Of a stretch of DNA of 64,000 bases, positions 47,641-55,502 are shown piece by piece. Location of the stretch: NCBI GenBank assembly GCA_940337035.1, contig CALNHX010001955.1, forward strand, positions 62,001 through 126,000. The letters are read 5' to 3'. The position numbers were made by a program, and so were the translations under genes. Position 1 is the first letter of the stretch, and every line of letters starts with the position of its first letter. Origin of the DNA: Agriotes lineatus (Eukaryota; Arthropoda; Insecta; Coleoptera; Elateridae). Under the pieces are notes generated by a model. The model was not told the DNA's origin, made no database searches, and worked only from the letters and a program-made list of their open reading frames with translations.

Positions 47641-47943
47641 CAATAATTTTTTTTGCAGTATTTATTAAGCAAACAGTAGCAATCAATCAAACTTTCAAAC
47701 AACTAACTAACTCCCTAACACGGACCATTCGTGACTAGGTAGTACTTACCGAAAATAGAAAAAAAATACTCCGTTTCAGAAGCGGAGATGGGTGAAGCAA
47801 GTATAAAGAGGGGAAAATCCAGTGGTTTTCTGGACAGTGGTGTTTAATGTTAATTGCACCTTTTGCAATGCGCTCGTCCATTCTGACTTCTTACTTTCTA
47901 TAATTAGCAAGTCTACCATCGTACGCACGTACCGCTCGGGGCT

Positions 47944-48560
47944 ATGACACAACGCCCACTGGTCACAAACCCCAACTCAGAATTTGGTCATAACGCCCAA
48001 CTTCGATTCTGGTCACAACGCCCAACTTGGTCACAACGCCCAATTTTGATTTTGGTCACAACGCCCAACTTGGTCATAACGCCCAAAAGCGATATTGGTC
48101 ACAACGCCCAACTTGGTCACAACGCCCACCGACGCCTGTTATAGGAGAGAGCTATCGACGCCACTTAAACCACCCTTTTGGTCATAACGCCCAACTTCGA
48201 TTTTGGTCACAACGCCCAACTTGGTCACAAGGCCCAATTTAAATTTTGGTCACAACGCCCAATTTGGTCACAACGCCCAATTTCGATTTTGGCCACAACG
48301 CCCAACTTGGTCACAACGCTCAATTTCGATTTTGGCCACAACGCCCAACTTGGTCACAACGCCCAATTTCGATTTTGATCACAACGCCCAACTTGGTCAC
48401 AACGCCCAATTTCGATTTTGGTCACAACGCCCAACTTGGTCACAACGCCCAACTTTGATTCTGGTCACAACGCCCATTTTTTATTCTGGTCACAACGCCC
48501 AACTTGATCATAACGCCCAAGTTTGATTTTGGTCACAACGCCCAACTTCGATTTTGGACA
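47944..48560. repeat. Minisatellite on GGTCACAACGCCCAA
   Basis: The core GGTCACAACGCCCAACTT alternates with GGTCACAACGCCCAATTTCG plus a short T run, giving a composite period of about 43 bp. There are about 14 copies with scattered changes. A non-repeat gap lies at about 48128-48178. Confidence 0.93.
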
Positions 48561-49252
48561 TATCGGACAGGCGGCACACAAAGTAAGAAAAATGTGTATT
48601 TAAAATAAATAATAATAAATTAAACTAAAAGTTCTTAAAAACCTTAAAAAGATGAGGTAATAGGTAGAAAAATTTTCAAGTTTCCGTAAGAAGTATAATT
48701 ATTATTTATTTTTCATAATAATTCAGTGGCGTAATGCGTTGTCCAAAAAGTTTCTAAATTCGGATTATAACATATAAAGTTGCATTTTTTATATGAAACT
48801 CATAGTTAGGTGGGGCATTATGAGAAAGAGGATTTTCTCCCATTTCAGTGACATATGTCGTATGGGATCGAATTATTCATTTTCACTACTTTATAGCAAC
48901 AATTCACAATTTTTAATATTTCGTCGTTTTGTAGTTGAAAACTTGTGCCATTTAGAATATACGTGATTAAACAAAGGTTTTGCGTTGTTTTAATACTACC
49001 GTTTTATTGACAGAATTAATCACGTTTGATTGTTGCTTATAATATTATAGTGTCCTTCATATATCCATTTATCAGAACACTTTATTGTCCACTAAAACCT
49101 CTGCAGTTTCTCAGATCAAAAATGCATTTGCAAAAATGTAAATATCCTACTTCTATACGAAGGAGGTTCGAAAATATGAAAATGATTGAAGAAAAAAGTA
49201 CTCTTATTAGTAGAGGGAAGTGGATGGTTCTGGAACCTACCCCCACCACTTG
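48561..49252. other. Unassigned AT-rich DNA
   Basis: No coding frame, tandem array or inverted pair is visible that I can support. Confidence 0.5.
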
Positions 49253-49445
49253 ACCTTGAGTTCAAGGTAAGGCCACGTTCAAGCCCAAGGTCACATGCAA
49301 GGCGAAGCCACGTGCAAGCCCAAGGTCACGTTCGAAGCGAGGCCACGTTCGGAGCGAGGCCACGTTCAAGGTCAAACCCGCGTTCGAGGTTGAGGCTACT
49401 TTAAAAAAATTCAAGGTCAAGATCGCGTTTACGGCCAAGGGCATA
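49253..49445. repeat. Degenerate GC-rich repeat on AAGGCCACGTTC
   Basis: About ten imperfect copies of an 18-20 bp unit (AGGCCACGTTCAAGCCCA-like). The Arg-rich plus-strand and hydrophobic minus-strand frames here come from the repeat. Confidence 0.75.
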
Positions 49446-49505
49446 GAAAGAGTTAAGTAGTGCTTAGAACAGACTGCGCTTAACATATTTATTTAAAAAA
49501 TTAGG

Positions 49506-49534
49506 CATGAAGTAAACGCCTAGAATACTTCATG
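49506..49534. repeat. Short hairpin beside the tRNA-like gene
   Basis: CATGAAGTA at 49506-49514 and TACTTCATG at 49526-49534 form a 9-bp stem with an 11-nt loop, eleven bases downstream of the tRNA-like sequence (minus-strand sense). It may be a terminator-like or element-end structure. Confidence 0.45.
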
Positions 49535-49544
49535 TCTAAATTAT

Positions 49545-49628
49545 GATTCGACTAGGATTCGAACCTAGGTCTCCCTGTATATCCGCAATCTGCAGTCGAG
49601 GGTATCTTTACCTCTAGACCATCGAGTC
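49545..49628 (-). tRNA. tRNA-Cys(GCA)-like sequence, irregular
   Basis: On the minus strand there is an A box (TGGTCTAGAGG), a B box (GGTTCGAATCC) with a perfect 5-bp T stem and 7-nt loop, a 7-bp acceptor stem with one mismatch, and an anticodon arm around CTGCAGA, placing GCA at the anticodon. The span of 84 nt is long: three bases separate the D and anticodon stems and about 15 lie in the variable region. It is either a decayed tRNA, an odd tRNA, or a tRNA-derived repeat. Confidence 0.5.
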
Positions 49629-49740
49629 TGATAGAAGATTTGGTTACTCATCCAGAGCACCTTCGTAGAGTGAAAGATATACATAATTTAGTAAAAAGTG
49701 ATATTTAATATGCACATACAAACAGTAATTACAGTAGTGG

Positions 49741-50220
49741 CTAGACTAAATGATTATAATACCAACAGATTAAGAAATACGTTACAGACATACACATTAG
49801 AGCGAATAAAATAGTGCTTAAAACAATAGTAGATATACAGCAGGAATTATCCGCGGGTGAGAGCAGCTTCTTCAAGACATCAGGTTTATTTTTTAGCAAA
49901 ATCGTTTGCCAATTCGTATCTAACGCATATGAAGGGAAATAGCATTTTATCTTGAACGTTAAAACGTTATGTTCAGTAAAGTTGTTCACTTGTATTTTAA
50001 AAACGGAAATAGTTGTCAAGGAACTGGTATCCATTTTACGCCACGTCACGTTGTGCACTCCATCATTGTAGGCGAAAGAAGCTGAACTGCACCGCGGCGG
50101 TTGAAGGACGTAGAGAATCCCATCATGAACTGCAGCGAGAGCAACCAAAAATTGTATTGGTAGCATGTTCAACAAGTCGATGGCAACTAGTGAATGGTTT
50201 GGCGCCGCACTTTGCATCAT
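49741..50220 (-). CDS. Membrane protein of unknown function, overlaps BIR gene
   Basis: A 159-residue frame whose ATG at 50220 overlaps the BIR gene's stop by four bases (ATGA). Features: an N-terminal hydrophobic patch (about residues 10-40), a middle region of soluble character with NVT and NFT sequons, cysteines at about 44 and 92, and a strong C-terminal membrane span at about residues 130-153 (STIVLSTILFALMCMSVTYF) with a short tail. It resembles a type I or tail-anchored glycoprotein. I recognise no family. The tight overlap suggests co-expression with the BIR protein by termination-reinitiation. Confidence 0.6.
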   Translation of the reverse strand: MMQSAAPNHSLVAIDLLNMLPIQFLVALAAVHDGILYVLQPPRCSSASFAYNDGVHNVTWRKMDTSSLTTISVFKIQVNNFTEHNVLTFKIKCYFPSYALDTNWQTILLKNKPDVLKKLLSPADNSCCISTIVLSTILFALMCMSVTYFLICWYYNHLV

Positions 50221-50597
50221 TTATGACAACAGCAACCCTTTGTTTTGTCGGCCGCACCCGTTCCATTGTTGCCAGCCACATCTACTCCTGGGGAAAAATG
50301 AAACGCATCGAAAAGTTGCATAGTCAAGTCTTCGATGGTTTGTAATTGCTGGTAGACCTTGGCAATTTTGCAGTTGGGTGACCAACGGAGGTGTTCAGAT
50401 AGGGGTTTGTCATTGCGCTCCCAACCAGAAATGTGAACTCCGCAGTAGAAACACTGTACACAATTAATCGTGTCGCTGATGCAAAAGAAACCGGCACCTG
50501 CTAGCGATTCTGGAGTTTGACCTCGACTCCAATCGCCGAATGTTCGTAGCCGTTTGGAGTAGCTCCCAAATTCTGGATATCGAGGTTCTGAGCTCAT
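50217..50597 (-). CDS. BIR-domain (IAP-like) protein
   Basis: A 126-residue frame from ATG 50597 with one BIR domain at about residues 12-80. It has the RLRTF start, a GxxPESLAxAGFF block, and zinc ligands C49, C52, H69 and C76 (CX2C, X16, H, X6, C), with W59, E60, D63 and P65 of the peptide-groove region kept. There is no RING finger. The C-terminus is a Gly/Ala/Lys tail ending in a cysteine triplet, possibly acylated. BIR proteins of insects and insect viruses bind caspases or IAP antagonists and delay apoptosis. Its place beside viral genes points to a captured host gene. Without a RING it may act as a decoy or partner. Confidence 0.9.
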   Translation of the reverse strand: MSSEPRYPEFGSYSKRLRTFGDWSRGQTPESLAGAGFFCISDTINCVQCFYCGVHISGWERNDKPLSEHLRWSPNCKIAKVYQQLQTIEDLTMQLFDAFHFSPGVDVAGNNGTGAADKTKGCCCHK

Positions 50598-50707
50598 GAT
50601 GGCAACTAACTACGCACACGTTTGTGAAAGTTTTATATTCTACAATTCAAGGTCACAATCTCGAAACTTTAAAGTAAAACCACAGAAATATTTCTAAATA
50701 TATTTAT

Positions 50708-51001
50708 TTATTTCCAAGTATAAGTTATATATGTAACTTCCCCATCCTCCAGTAGGCCTAGGTACCGGTCCACTGGCTTGAAGATGTTGGTCTGCCACCA
50801 CACAGCTGACGATCCGTCGAAGACTGCAGGCCACGTCCGTAAGGTGGTCGTCTCCGCTAGGGTCTCTCCTTGTAGGTTCAAGGCGTACTCCATTGTGACC
50901 ACTGCCTGGAGAGACCGTTGAGAGGATGCTGGAGGGCAACTAGCCAAAAACCGACGAAAATGACGGTAAAATTGTTCTGCATTCTTAAAGTTAGTTGCCA
51001 T
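50708..51001 (-). CDS. Small unknown protein A, paralogue of 51170-51481
   Basis: A 97-residue frame, ATG at 51001. It aligns over nearly its whole length with the divergent gene at 51170: a FY-x2-F start, an LQAxVTxxY block (residues about 32-40), LRTxP, a central WW pair, and a C-terminal end reading VTYITYTW. The two genes face away from each other across 168 bp, which probably holds a shared promoter. I know no family. The protein is rich in aromatics, with no signal peptide or membrane span. Confidence 0.65.
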   Translation of the reverse strand: MATNFKNAEQFYRHFRRFLASCPPASSQRSLQAVVTMEYALNLQGETLAETTTLRTWPAVFDGSSAVWWQTNIFKPVDRYLGLLEDGEVTYITYTWK

Positions 51002-51169
51002 AGCTGCTTGATGATTATGGTAGGTGCTGGAGGATTATGATGACTGTTACAGAAAACAGGCAACTTAATATAGGAGCGTAGTCAAGGATGGGAACGTAGA
51101 AGGTCAAGGGTCTTACCTTGAGATTCACATATAAAGCGTAACGGTTTTCCACCACAGCTACCAGTCATC

Positions 51170-51481
51170 ATGCCTGATATTGTTGTTGATGCGCTCTTTG
51201 AAGATGCTCCCACATTTTACAAGGAGTTTGAATACTTCATCACCTCTGAACCGAGACCTCCATCAGCTCGTCAACTCCAGGCTGCCGTAACAATAGACTA
51301 TTCCATGAGTCTTGGAAGCGAGCGCCTATGGCAGTCGACCCTCCTGAGGACGCTACCCACCACATACGAGGGTGACCCATTCCTGTGGTGGCGGCGGCAT
51401 GTAGAGGTCCCCATCCAGCGCTTTCTCGCTCGGCTAGCAGATGGGGATGTAGTATATATTACTTATTGTTGGTTTAATTAA
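51170..51481 (+). CDS. Small unknown protein B, paralogue of 50708-51001
   Basis: A 103-residue frame, ATG at 51170. It shares with protein A the FYKEF start, LQAAVTIDY, LLRTLP, a WW pair followed by basic residues, and the VVYITYCW end. Identity is about one third by eye. Keeping two diverged but fully open copies argues for function in both. An adenine/thymine-rich region with potential polyadenylation follows at about 51480-51550. Confidence 0.65.
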   Translation: MPDIVVDALFEDAPTFYKEFEYFITSEPRPPSARQLQAAVTIDYSMSLGSERLWQSTLLRTLPTTYEGDPFLWWRRHVEVPIQRFLARLADGDVVYITYCWFN

Positions 51482-51601
51482 ATATATGTGTATAAAGGTG
51501 TCTGTGTTTTTATTGCACTCCTAGCGACGTCTATGATTATTGATATTTTATAAGTAGAAGCCCACGCTTTCAGTATTCATATCCAGTTCGACGCTTGAGC
51601 A

Positions 51602-52000
51602 ATGCCTATCGATAAATTTGGCAAACATATGCATGCGAATTCCACGTCACACCCGCAGGTGTTTGTGGTTGAAGAGCTAAGCGAGCCTTTATATTATGAA
51701 CGAGATTTACAACTAGTATCCATTGCCGTCAATGATGATAGATGGTACATCCTACCGCATGGTGACATCGAATATACTATTCCCTTCCGTGAAGCTGCAA
51801 TAACAAACGTCTTACTTTATCCAGAAAATACCGAAACTTATATCAACAAGTTGGGGTCATATAACTTTCGCGAAATGATTGGGATGACATTAAAAACGGG
51901 TGATATGCTAAAATTTTGGGCAGTCAAGCCAAATATGTTATATGTGGAATTTCAACTCAAGGTTCCCATAATTGTTGAGTCCAAAAAGGTAGTGCAGTAA
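51602..52000 (+). CDS. MPIDKFG-family protein, copy 1
   Basis: A 132-residue frame opening MPIDKFGKHMH. The copy at 59798-60193 opens MPIDKFGRHYH. Both then have a central strand-rich part, a YxxPFREAA or YIFPLTIGE block, an I(G/K)xTL(K/R)xGD(M/K)LKF block, and a C-terminal Y(V)xxxLKxPI end. It is predicted to be a small beta-rich protein. Function is not known to me; a capsid-decorating or fibre-like role is only a guess. This copy lies in the accessory block, apart from the core copy. Confidence 0.75.
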   Translation: MPIDKFGKHMHANSTSHPQVFVVEELSEPLYYERDLQLVSIAVNDDRWYILPHGDIEYTIPFREAAITNVLLYPENTETYINKLGSYNFREMIGMTLKTGDMLKFWAVKPNMLYVEFQLKVPIIVESKKVVQ

Positions 52001-52117
52001 ACATGACTTCAAGGTTGCGTTTACGCTCACCTCCTACCACATATAACCTTGGAAATGTGAAAATAAAAGCGCGTAGAAGAGTCTGCAAGGGTAGTAGCAT
52101 CCGATAGTCGTGCAGAA

Positions 52118-52780
52118 ATGGAAGCCTTGTTGAAAGCTATCGAGGTAGTTCAGAGTAATAAAGCAAGAAAGCCGCAACCACTGTTCTGTCCAGAACTTCT
52201 GAATAGTAAGACGTACAAATTAAATAAATCAAGTTCTAAGTACGTGAGTGTAGGGTTTGATTGGAGTTCGCAATTTAACCCAAGTATTATAATACGGGGT
52301 GCCAAAAATGACTGGGTGCAGTTAAATGAATGGGAGTGGACAGCCCTGATTGCAAATCAAGGAGTGATTTCCAACTACTTCTATTCTCTCGACGGTGAGT
52401 GGCCAGCTCTGGAAATAGGAAAGAAGAGGATTGTATTTGAAGCGATCCAGACAAGGAAAATAATCAAATTGGAGGAAGTGGGCTTGTCAGAGGTGCGTTT
52501 AGCGAGCGAAACTGTAGAAGAATTGTGGCGATTGCAGAAACTCGTGGAAGTGCGATTCGCACAATTAAAAGCGTTACACTTTGAGAGTTTCTATAAAGAG
52601 ATAGTGAAGGGTGTAGCAAACCTTTGTGGAGACTGTTTAGTAAATGTATGGTCTGTAGTGGATCAGCTGGAGGAGAACTCTGAAAAGACTGCGTGTATGG
52701 TGGAAGTGCTAACGTTCGCGAGTTCTATGGTAAAGTGCGACATCGAAGTGGAAGCCCTGAGTCGTCAGTTGGCAGTGTAG
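52118..52780 (+). CDS. Unknown protein with possible PC4-like segment
   Basis: A 220-residue frame, ATG at 52118. Residues about 40-80 (YVSVGF, then IIIRG, then VQLNEWEWTALI) have the strand-strand-strand-helix rhythm of PC4-type single-strand DNA-binding domains, but the match is weak. The C-terminal half is helical and charged. An AATAAA-like motif at about 52060 precedes the gene. The next ATG follows the stop by two bases, so it is tightly packed with the downstream gene. I do not recognise the family with confidence. Confidence 0.6.
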   Translation: MEALLKAIEVVQSNKARKPQPLFCPELLNSKTYKLNKSSSKYVSVGFDWSSQFNPSIIIRGAKNDWVQLNEWEWTALIANQGVISNYFYSLDGEWPALEIGKKRIVFEAIQTRKIIKLEEVGLSEVRLASETVEELWRLQKLVEVRFAQLKALHFESFYKEIVKGVANLCGDCLVNVWSVVDQLEENSEKTACMVEVLTFASSMVKCDIEVEALSRQLAV

Positions 52781-52782
52781 TC

Positions 52783-53115
52783 ATGTGGATGAATTATAGA
52801 GAGGCTGCTCGACCGGTTGCAAGAGACGTACCTAGTGCGGTTGAACGATTAGTGAGTTCGTTAAAGGATTTAGCTTTTGAAGCGTCGCACGAAGTCATAT
52901 ATGGGTTAGGACGTTCCGGATTCAGTGACGAAGAGTTGTATAAAAAAGAAAAACAGTACAAAAATGGTGCAGCTGTCGGTCAACTATTTTTAGACGGAGC
53001 CATAAATGAAGGCCTCCTTGTAGATTTAATGAATAGTCTTGGCCTAAAATGGCATATGTGTGAAGTAAAAGCCTTTATAGAGAGGAAAGAAAATGAAGAA
53101 GAGCGTGCAGTTTGA
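52783..53115 (+). CDS. Unknown helical protein
   Basis: A 110-residue frame. The frame is open further upstream to 52693, but the ATG at 52783, two bases after the previous stop, is the natural start. The sequence is helical, with a QLFLDGAINEGLLVDLMNSL segment (about residues 68-87) and a charged end (ERKENEEERAV). The spacing of hydrophobic residues could suit a small helical bundle. No family is recognised. Its last 23 bases overlap the PPP1R15-like gene in another frame. Confidence 0.55.
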   Translation: MWMNYREAARPVARDVPSAVERLVSSLKDLAFEASHEVIYGLGRSGFSDEELYKKEKQYKNGAAVGQLFLDGAINEGLLVDLMNSLGLKWHMCEVKAFIERKENEEERAV

Positions 53116-53317
53116 CGACTCGAAGAATAAGATTTATAATTTGCATACGTGGACGTATGCGTATCGAGAAGCTCGAAAAGGACGGTGGGAATATGCAGGT
53201 GTGGATAGGTTGCGGTTCCATCGGAGGATACTTACTATGGATGAAGTACTGCGAGACGTCTTGTGCGCCGAACATAGGCAGACAATTTATGTAGAACGCT
53301 TTTCCACTAGTACGTAG
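53093..53317 (+). CDS. PPP1R15 (GADD34/ICP34.5)-like PP1 regulator
   Basis: A 74-residue frame, ATG at 53093. It opens with a PP1-docking RVxF-type motif, KSVQF at residues 3-7. About a dozen residues on comes the conserved PPP1R15 core: H18, W20, Y24-R25, A27-R28, G30, W32-E33, then D38-R39 and R41-F42 with R44-R45-I46. Proteins of this family recruit PP1 and G-actin to dephosphorylate eIF2-alpha. Viral members (herpesvirus ICP34.5, asfarvirus DP71L) keep translation running under host stress signalling. This protein is little more than that core, as in DP71L. Both motifs come in the correct order and spacing. Neighbours are Polinton genes, so it was probably captured from a host. Confidence 0.85.
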   Translation: MKKSVQFDDSKNKIYNLHTWTYAYREARKGRWEYAGVDRLRFHRRILTMDEVLRDVLCAEHRQTIYVERFSTST

Positions 53318-53339
53318 ATGTTTAATCCATGTAGTTAAA

Positions 53340-53744
53340 CTATACCGGGTGTCCATTCTCAAAGTCGAACATAAGCAATTAACATTAGTGCATTCACTCG
53401 TTCTTCATTGAGATAATTCATTTTTTTGTAGATAATTTTAACAGACGTTGACAGAAAATACCTGATTTACGCCAACTAATTACCAATTTTTTGACAAATG
53501 CTATCGAACTTGAAAAGCAAGGCATTGCATATTTAAAAATTCCCAAGTTTCAAAGTAGTATTTTAAAGTAAAAATCTCGTCTTGAATATGATTATTGGTA
53601 TCATATGATGCGTAATAATTTTATCTTTCCATTGATACCATTATCTTCCCTGTAAGTTGAATTGGCGAGCAGGAATCGGCAAAAACGTTCAATACAATGT
53701 TAATTGCCTATGTACGACTTTGAGAACGGACACCCGGTATATAT
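53340..53744. mobile_element. MITE inserted between accessory and capsid genes
   Basis: Terminal inverted repeats of about 47 bp: TATACCGGGTGTCCATTCTC from 53341, with the matching complement ending near 53744 (GAACGGACACCCGGTATA). TA flanks fit a Tc1/mariner-derived MITE. It lies in the gap where the rightward accessory genes and leftward capsid genes converge, so it breaks no coding frame. A polyadenylation-rich stretch follows at 53755-53785. Confidence 0.85.
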
Positions 53745-53786
53745 TGTAAACAAATAAAAAACAATAAAAATTAAAAAAAGGTTGTT

Positions 53787-54254
53787 TTATTCCATTATGT
53801 AGTGATTATAAATATGATACACGTTAGATAAAGCGCAATAACAAATCGGTTTGGAATGATATAAACAAGCGGGTTGTGATGGGGTTAGGGCCGGTCTTTC
53901 TTCCACTTCGATGATTGGGATGGTAGTAAAGCGGCGTAGAAACGTTGCCTTTTCTCGACCTTTCACATATACTTCGGTGGCACCTTGCAGAAGACGTCGC
54001 AAGATTGCAGGAAACATGTATGCTGGAGTAAATCCCTCATTCCAGTCGATGCAATGGTGATTAGTCATTACCCAGCGGGCTTGTTGTTGTAAATGAGGTG
54101 TTAAGGAATGGAGGGCGAAAGGGGGTTTAAAAATGTGATGAGATACTGAGGTACCGTCGTAGGAGGCCAATTCTTTTGGGGTAAAGTGTTTATCGGACTT
54201 CTTAAAACCTTGAATATCGATAATGATCTTCATCGTATTAGGTATAGGGAGCAT
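53787..54254 (-). CDS. Conserved Polinton-associated protein of unknown function
   Basis: A 155-residue frame, ATG at 54254 (an alternative start is M8, just before IIIDIQGFKK). Blocks: DIQGF near residue 13, SHHIFKPPFALHSL at about 37-50, a WVMTNHHCIDWNEG block at about 61-74, and a C-terminal C/H region (ACLYH, then CALSNVYHIYNHY). I have seen proteins with this layout in insect genomes beside Polinton genes but know no function. The acidic start and histidines could fit a nuclease-like fold, which is a guess. It is the last gene of the leftward structural cluster. Confidence 0.7.
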   Translation of the reverse strand: MLPIPNTMKIIIDIQGFKKSDKHFTPKELASYDGTSVSHHIFKPPFALHSLTPHLQQQARWVMTNHHCIDWNEGFTPAYMFPAILRRLLQGATEVYVKGREKATFLRRFTTIPIIEVEERPALTPSQPACLYHSKPICYCALSNVYHIYNHYIME

Positions 54255-54302
54255 GGTCTAGTTACGCTAAAAGTCGAGGTGCAACTGAAGTGTTTTGCGA
54301 AA

Positions 54303-55502
54303 TTACAGTTGTTTAACTGCTTTTGACAATGCGTTGTAAGTAAAAACCCGATCGTGAAGAACGAGACAATACGCAGTTGTGTTGGCTGGCACGTTAGCGG
54401 AAGTTTCAAATTCAACACGAAAAACGACAGCGTTTGCATGAAGGTAGTCTTTTTGATGGGAACAATCGATTACAACAATGGGCGCCTTGTCTGCAAAGTC
54501 ATGGCGGGAGAAGAAGGGCTCATCGATTTTGCTATAATAAGATGATTGAAACTTGGAATACATGTCGTATAATGTTGCGTAATGATTGAGTGCATAATTG
54601 TTATGTAAATTGTCGTATGGGAATCGTTCGGTGTTCAAATAAACTCGGAAATTAGTAAGACCAATTTTATCGAAATTAGCATTGTCTTTAGCGATTAGCC
54701 CCGAACGACCTGATTGAAACCCTACGATGACATATCTGGGGGTTTGTAATTTTGTGCTTGTAGCGATAGCGTGAAAATGTTGAGTCACAGCATGAACACC
54801 GGGTATGATATGAAGCTGCCAGCTGCGAAATGCGACTTGAGTGTCAATATTTTTATCGATGTATTTGGTCAGGGCTAATTCTTGAACAAGACCTGGAGTG
54901 ATATGAGGAACCTTCCAATATAGTTTGCCAATCGTAACTTTAGCCGTCTCCCCTACGGTAGCACTGAATACGGCGTCGGCATCGGTGTTGCTGCGAATTA
55001 ATACGAGTTCTTGTCGGATGTTAAGTATTACTTTACCATAATCTTCGGCGAATCCTAACAGCATTCTCAACGGTATGCAGGCACTAAAGTTACCTTCCTG
55101 ATCGGTAATGGGAGGATCGCCGCCGGCAAACCAACCTGCATTTTGAAGCTTTTTAACGTCAGCGGAACTGTAGGACACATATCCCTTAAGAGTAGACGTA
55201 ATACCAGGTTTGGTGACAGAGTCGACAACGACGCCATTGATTTCGTATCGGATTTCGCTAAATAAGTGAGCCAAACCATTGTTAAGAAATTTAGCCGTTG
55301 TAACTTCACCGTTTTCCTTCCGCAACTTTCCCTCTAGGTACAGATAGCTCAGGCCGGGAAGAGTTGACATATCTTCGGGAATTGGAATTCGAATTTCATC
55401 GTTATAGTCAAAACGGTTCGTATACGGTTGATGTGTGTGCAATTGATTGCTAATGATAGAAGTGTCGACGAGGACTCGCTCTCCAATATTTAAAATACTC
55501 AT
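54303..55502 (-). CDS. Polinton major capsid protein (double jelly-roll, hexon-like)
   Basis: A 399-residue frame, ATG at 55502. The N-terminal half has strand-rich blocks (GLSYLYLEGKL, LFSEIRYEINGVVVDSV). The C-terminal half has PRYVIVGFQSGRSG, RVYLNTERFPYDN, an YxxLYDMYSKFQSSYY block, VVIDCSHQ and an HDRVFTYN end. This matches the MCP lineage I know from insect Polintons, which builds pseudo-hexagonal capsomers as in adenoviruses and virophages. It is fully open. It lies between the penton-like gene and the conserved downstream gene, all leftward. Confidence 0.82.
   Translation of the reverse strand: MSILNIGERVLVDTSIISNQLHTHQPYTNRFDYNDEIRIPIPEDMSTLPGLSYLYLEGKLRKENGEVTTAKFLNNGLAHLFSEIRYEINGVVVDSVTKPGITSTLKGYVSYSSADVKKLQNAGWFAGGDPPITDQEGNFSACIPLRMLLGFAEDYGKVILNIRQELVLIRSNTDADAVFSATVGETAKVTIGKLYWKVPHITPGLVQELALTKYIDKNIDTQVAFRSWQLHIIPGVHAVTQHFHAIATSTKLQTPRYVIVGFQSGRSGLIAKDNANFDKIGLTNFRVYLNTERFPYDNLHNNYALNHYATLYDMYSKFQSSYYSKIDEPFFSRHDFADKAPIVVIDCSHQKDYLHANAVVFRVEFETSANVPANTTAYCLVLHDRVFTYNALSKAVKQL

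Noticed and set aside
46251..47646. Series of identical 74-codon frames in the 145-bp array
   Set aside because: They are reading frames of satellite units; the period is not a multiple of three and adjacent frames overlap.
47944..48560. CRISPR-like alternation of repeat and spacer
   Set aside because: The 'spacers' are themselves repeated and the genome is eukaryotic; it is a minisatellite.
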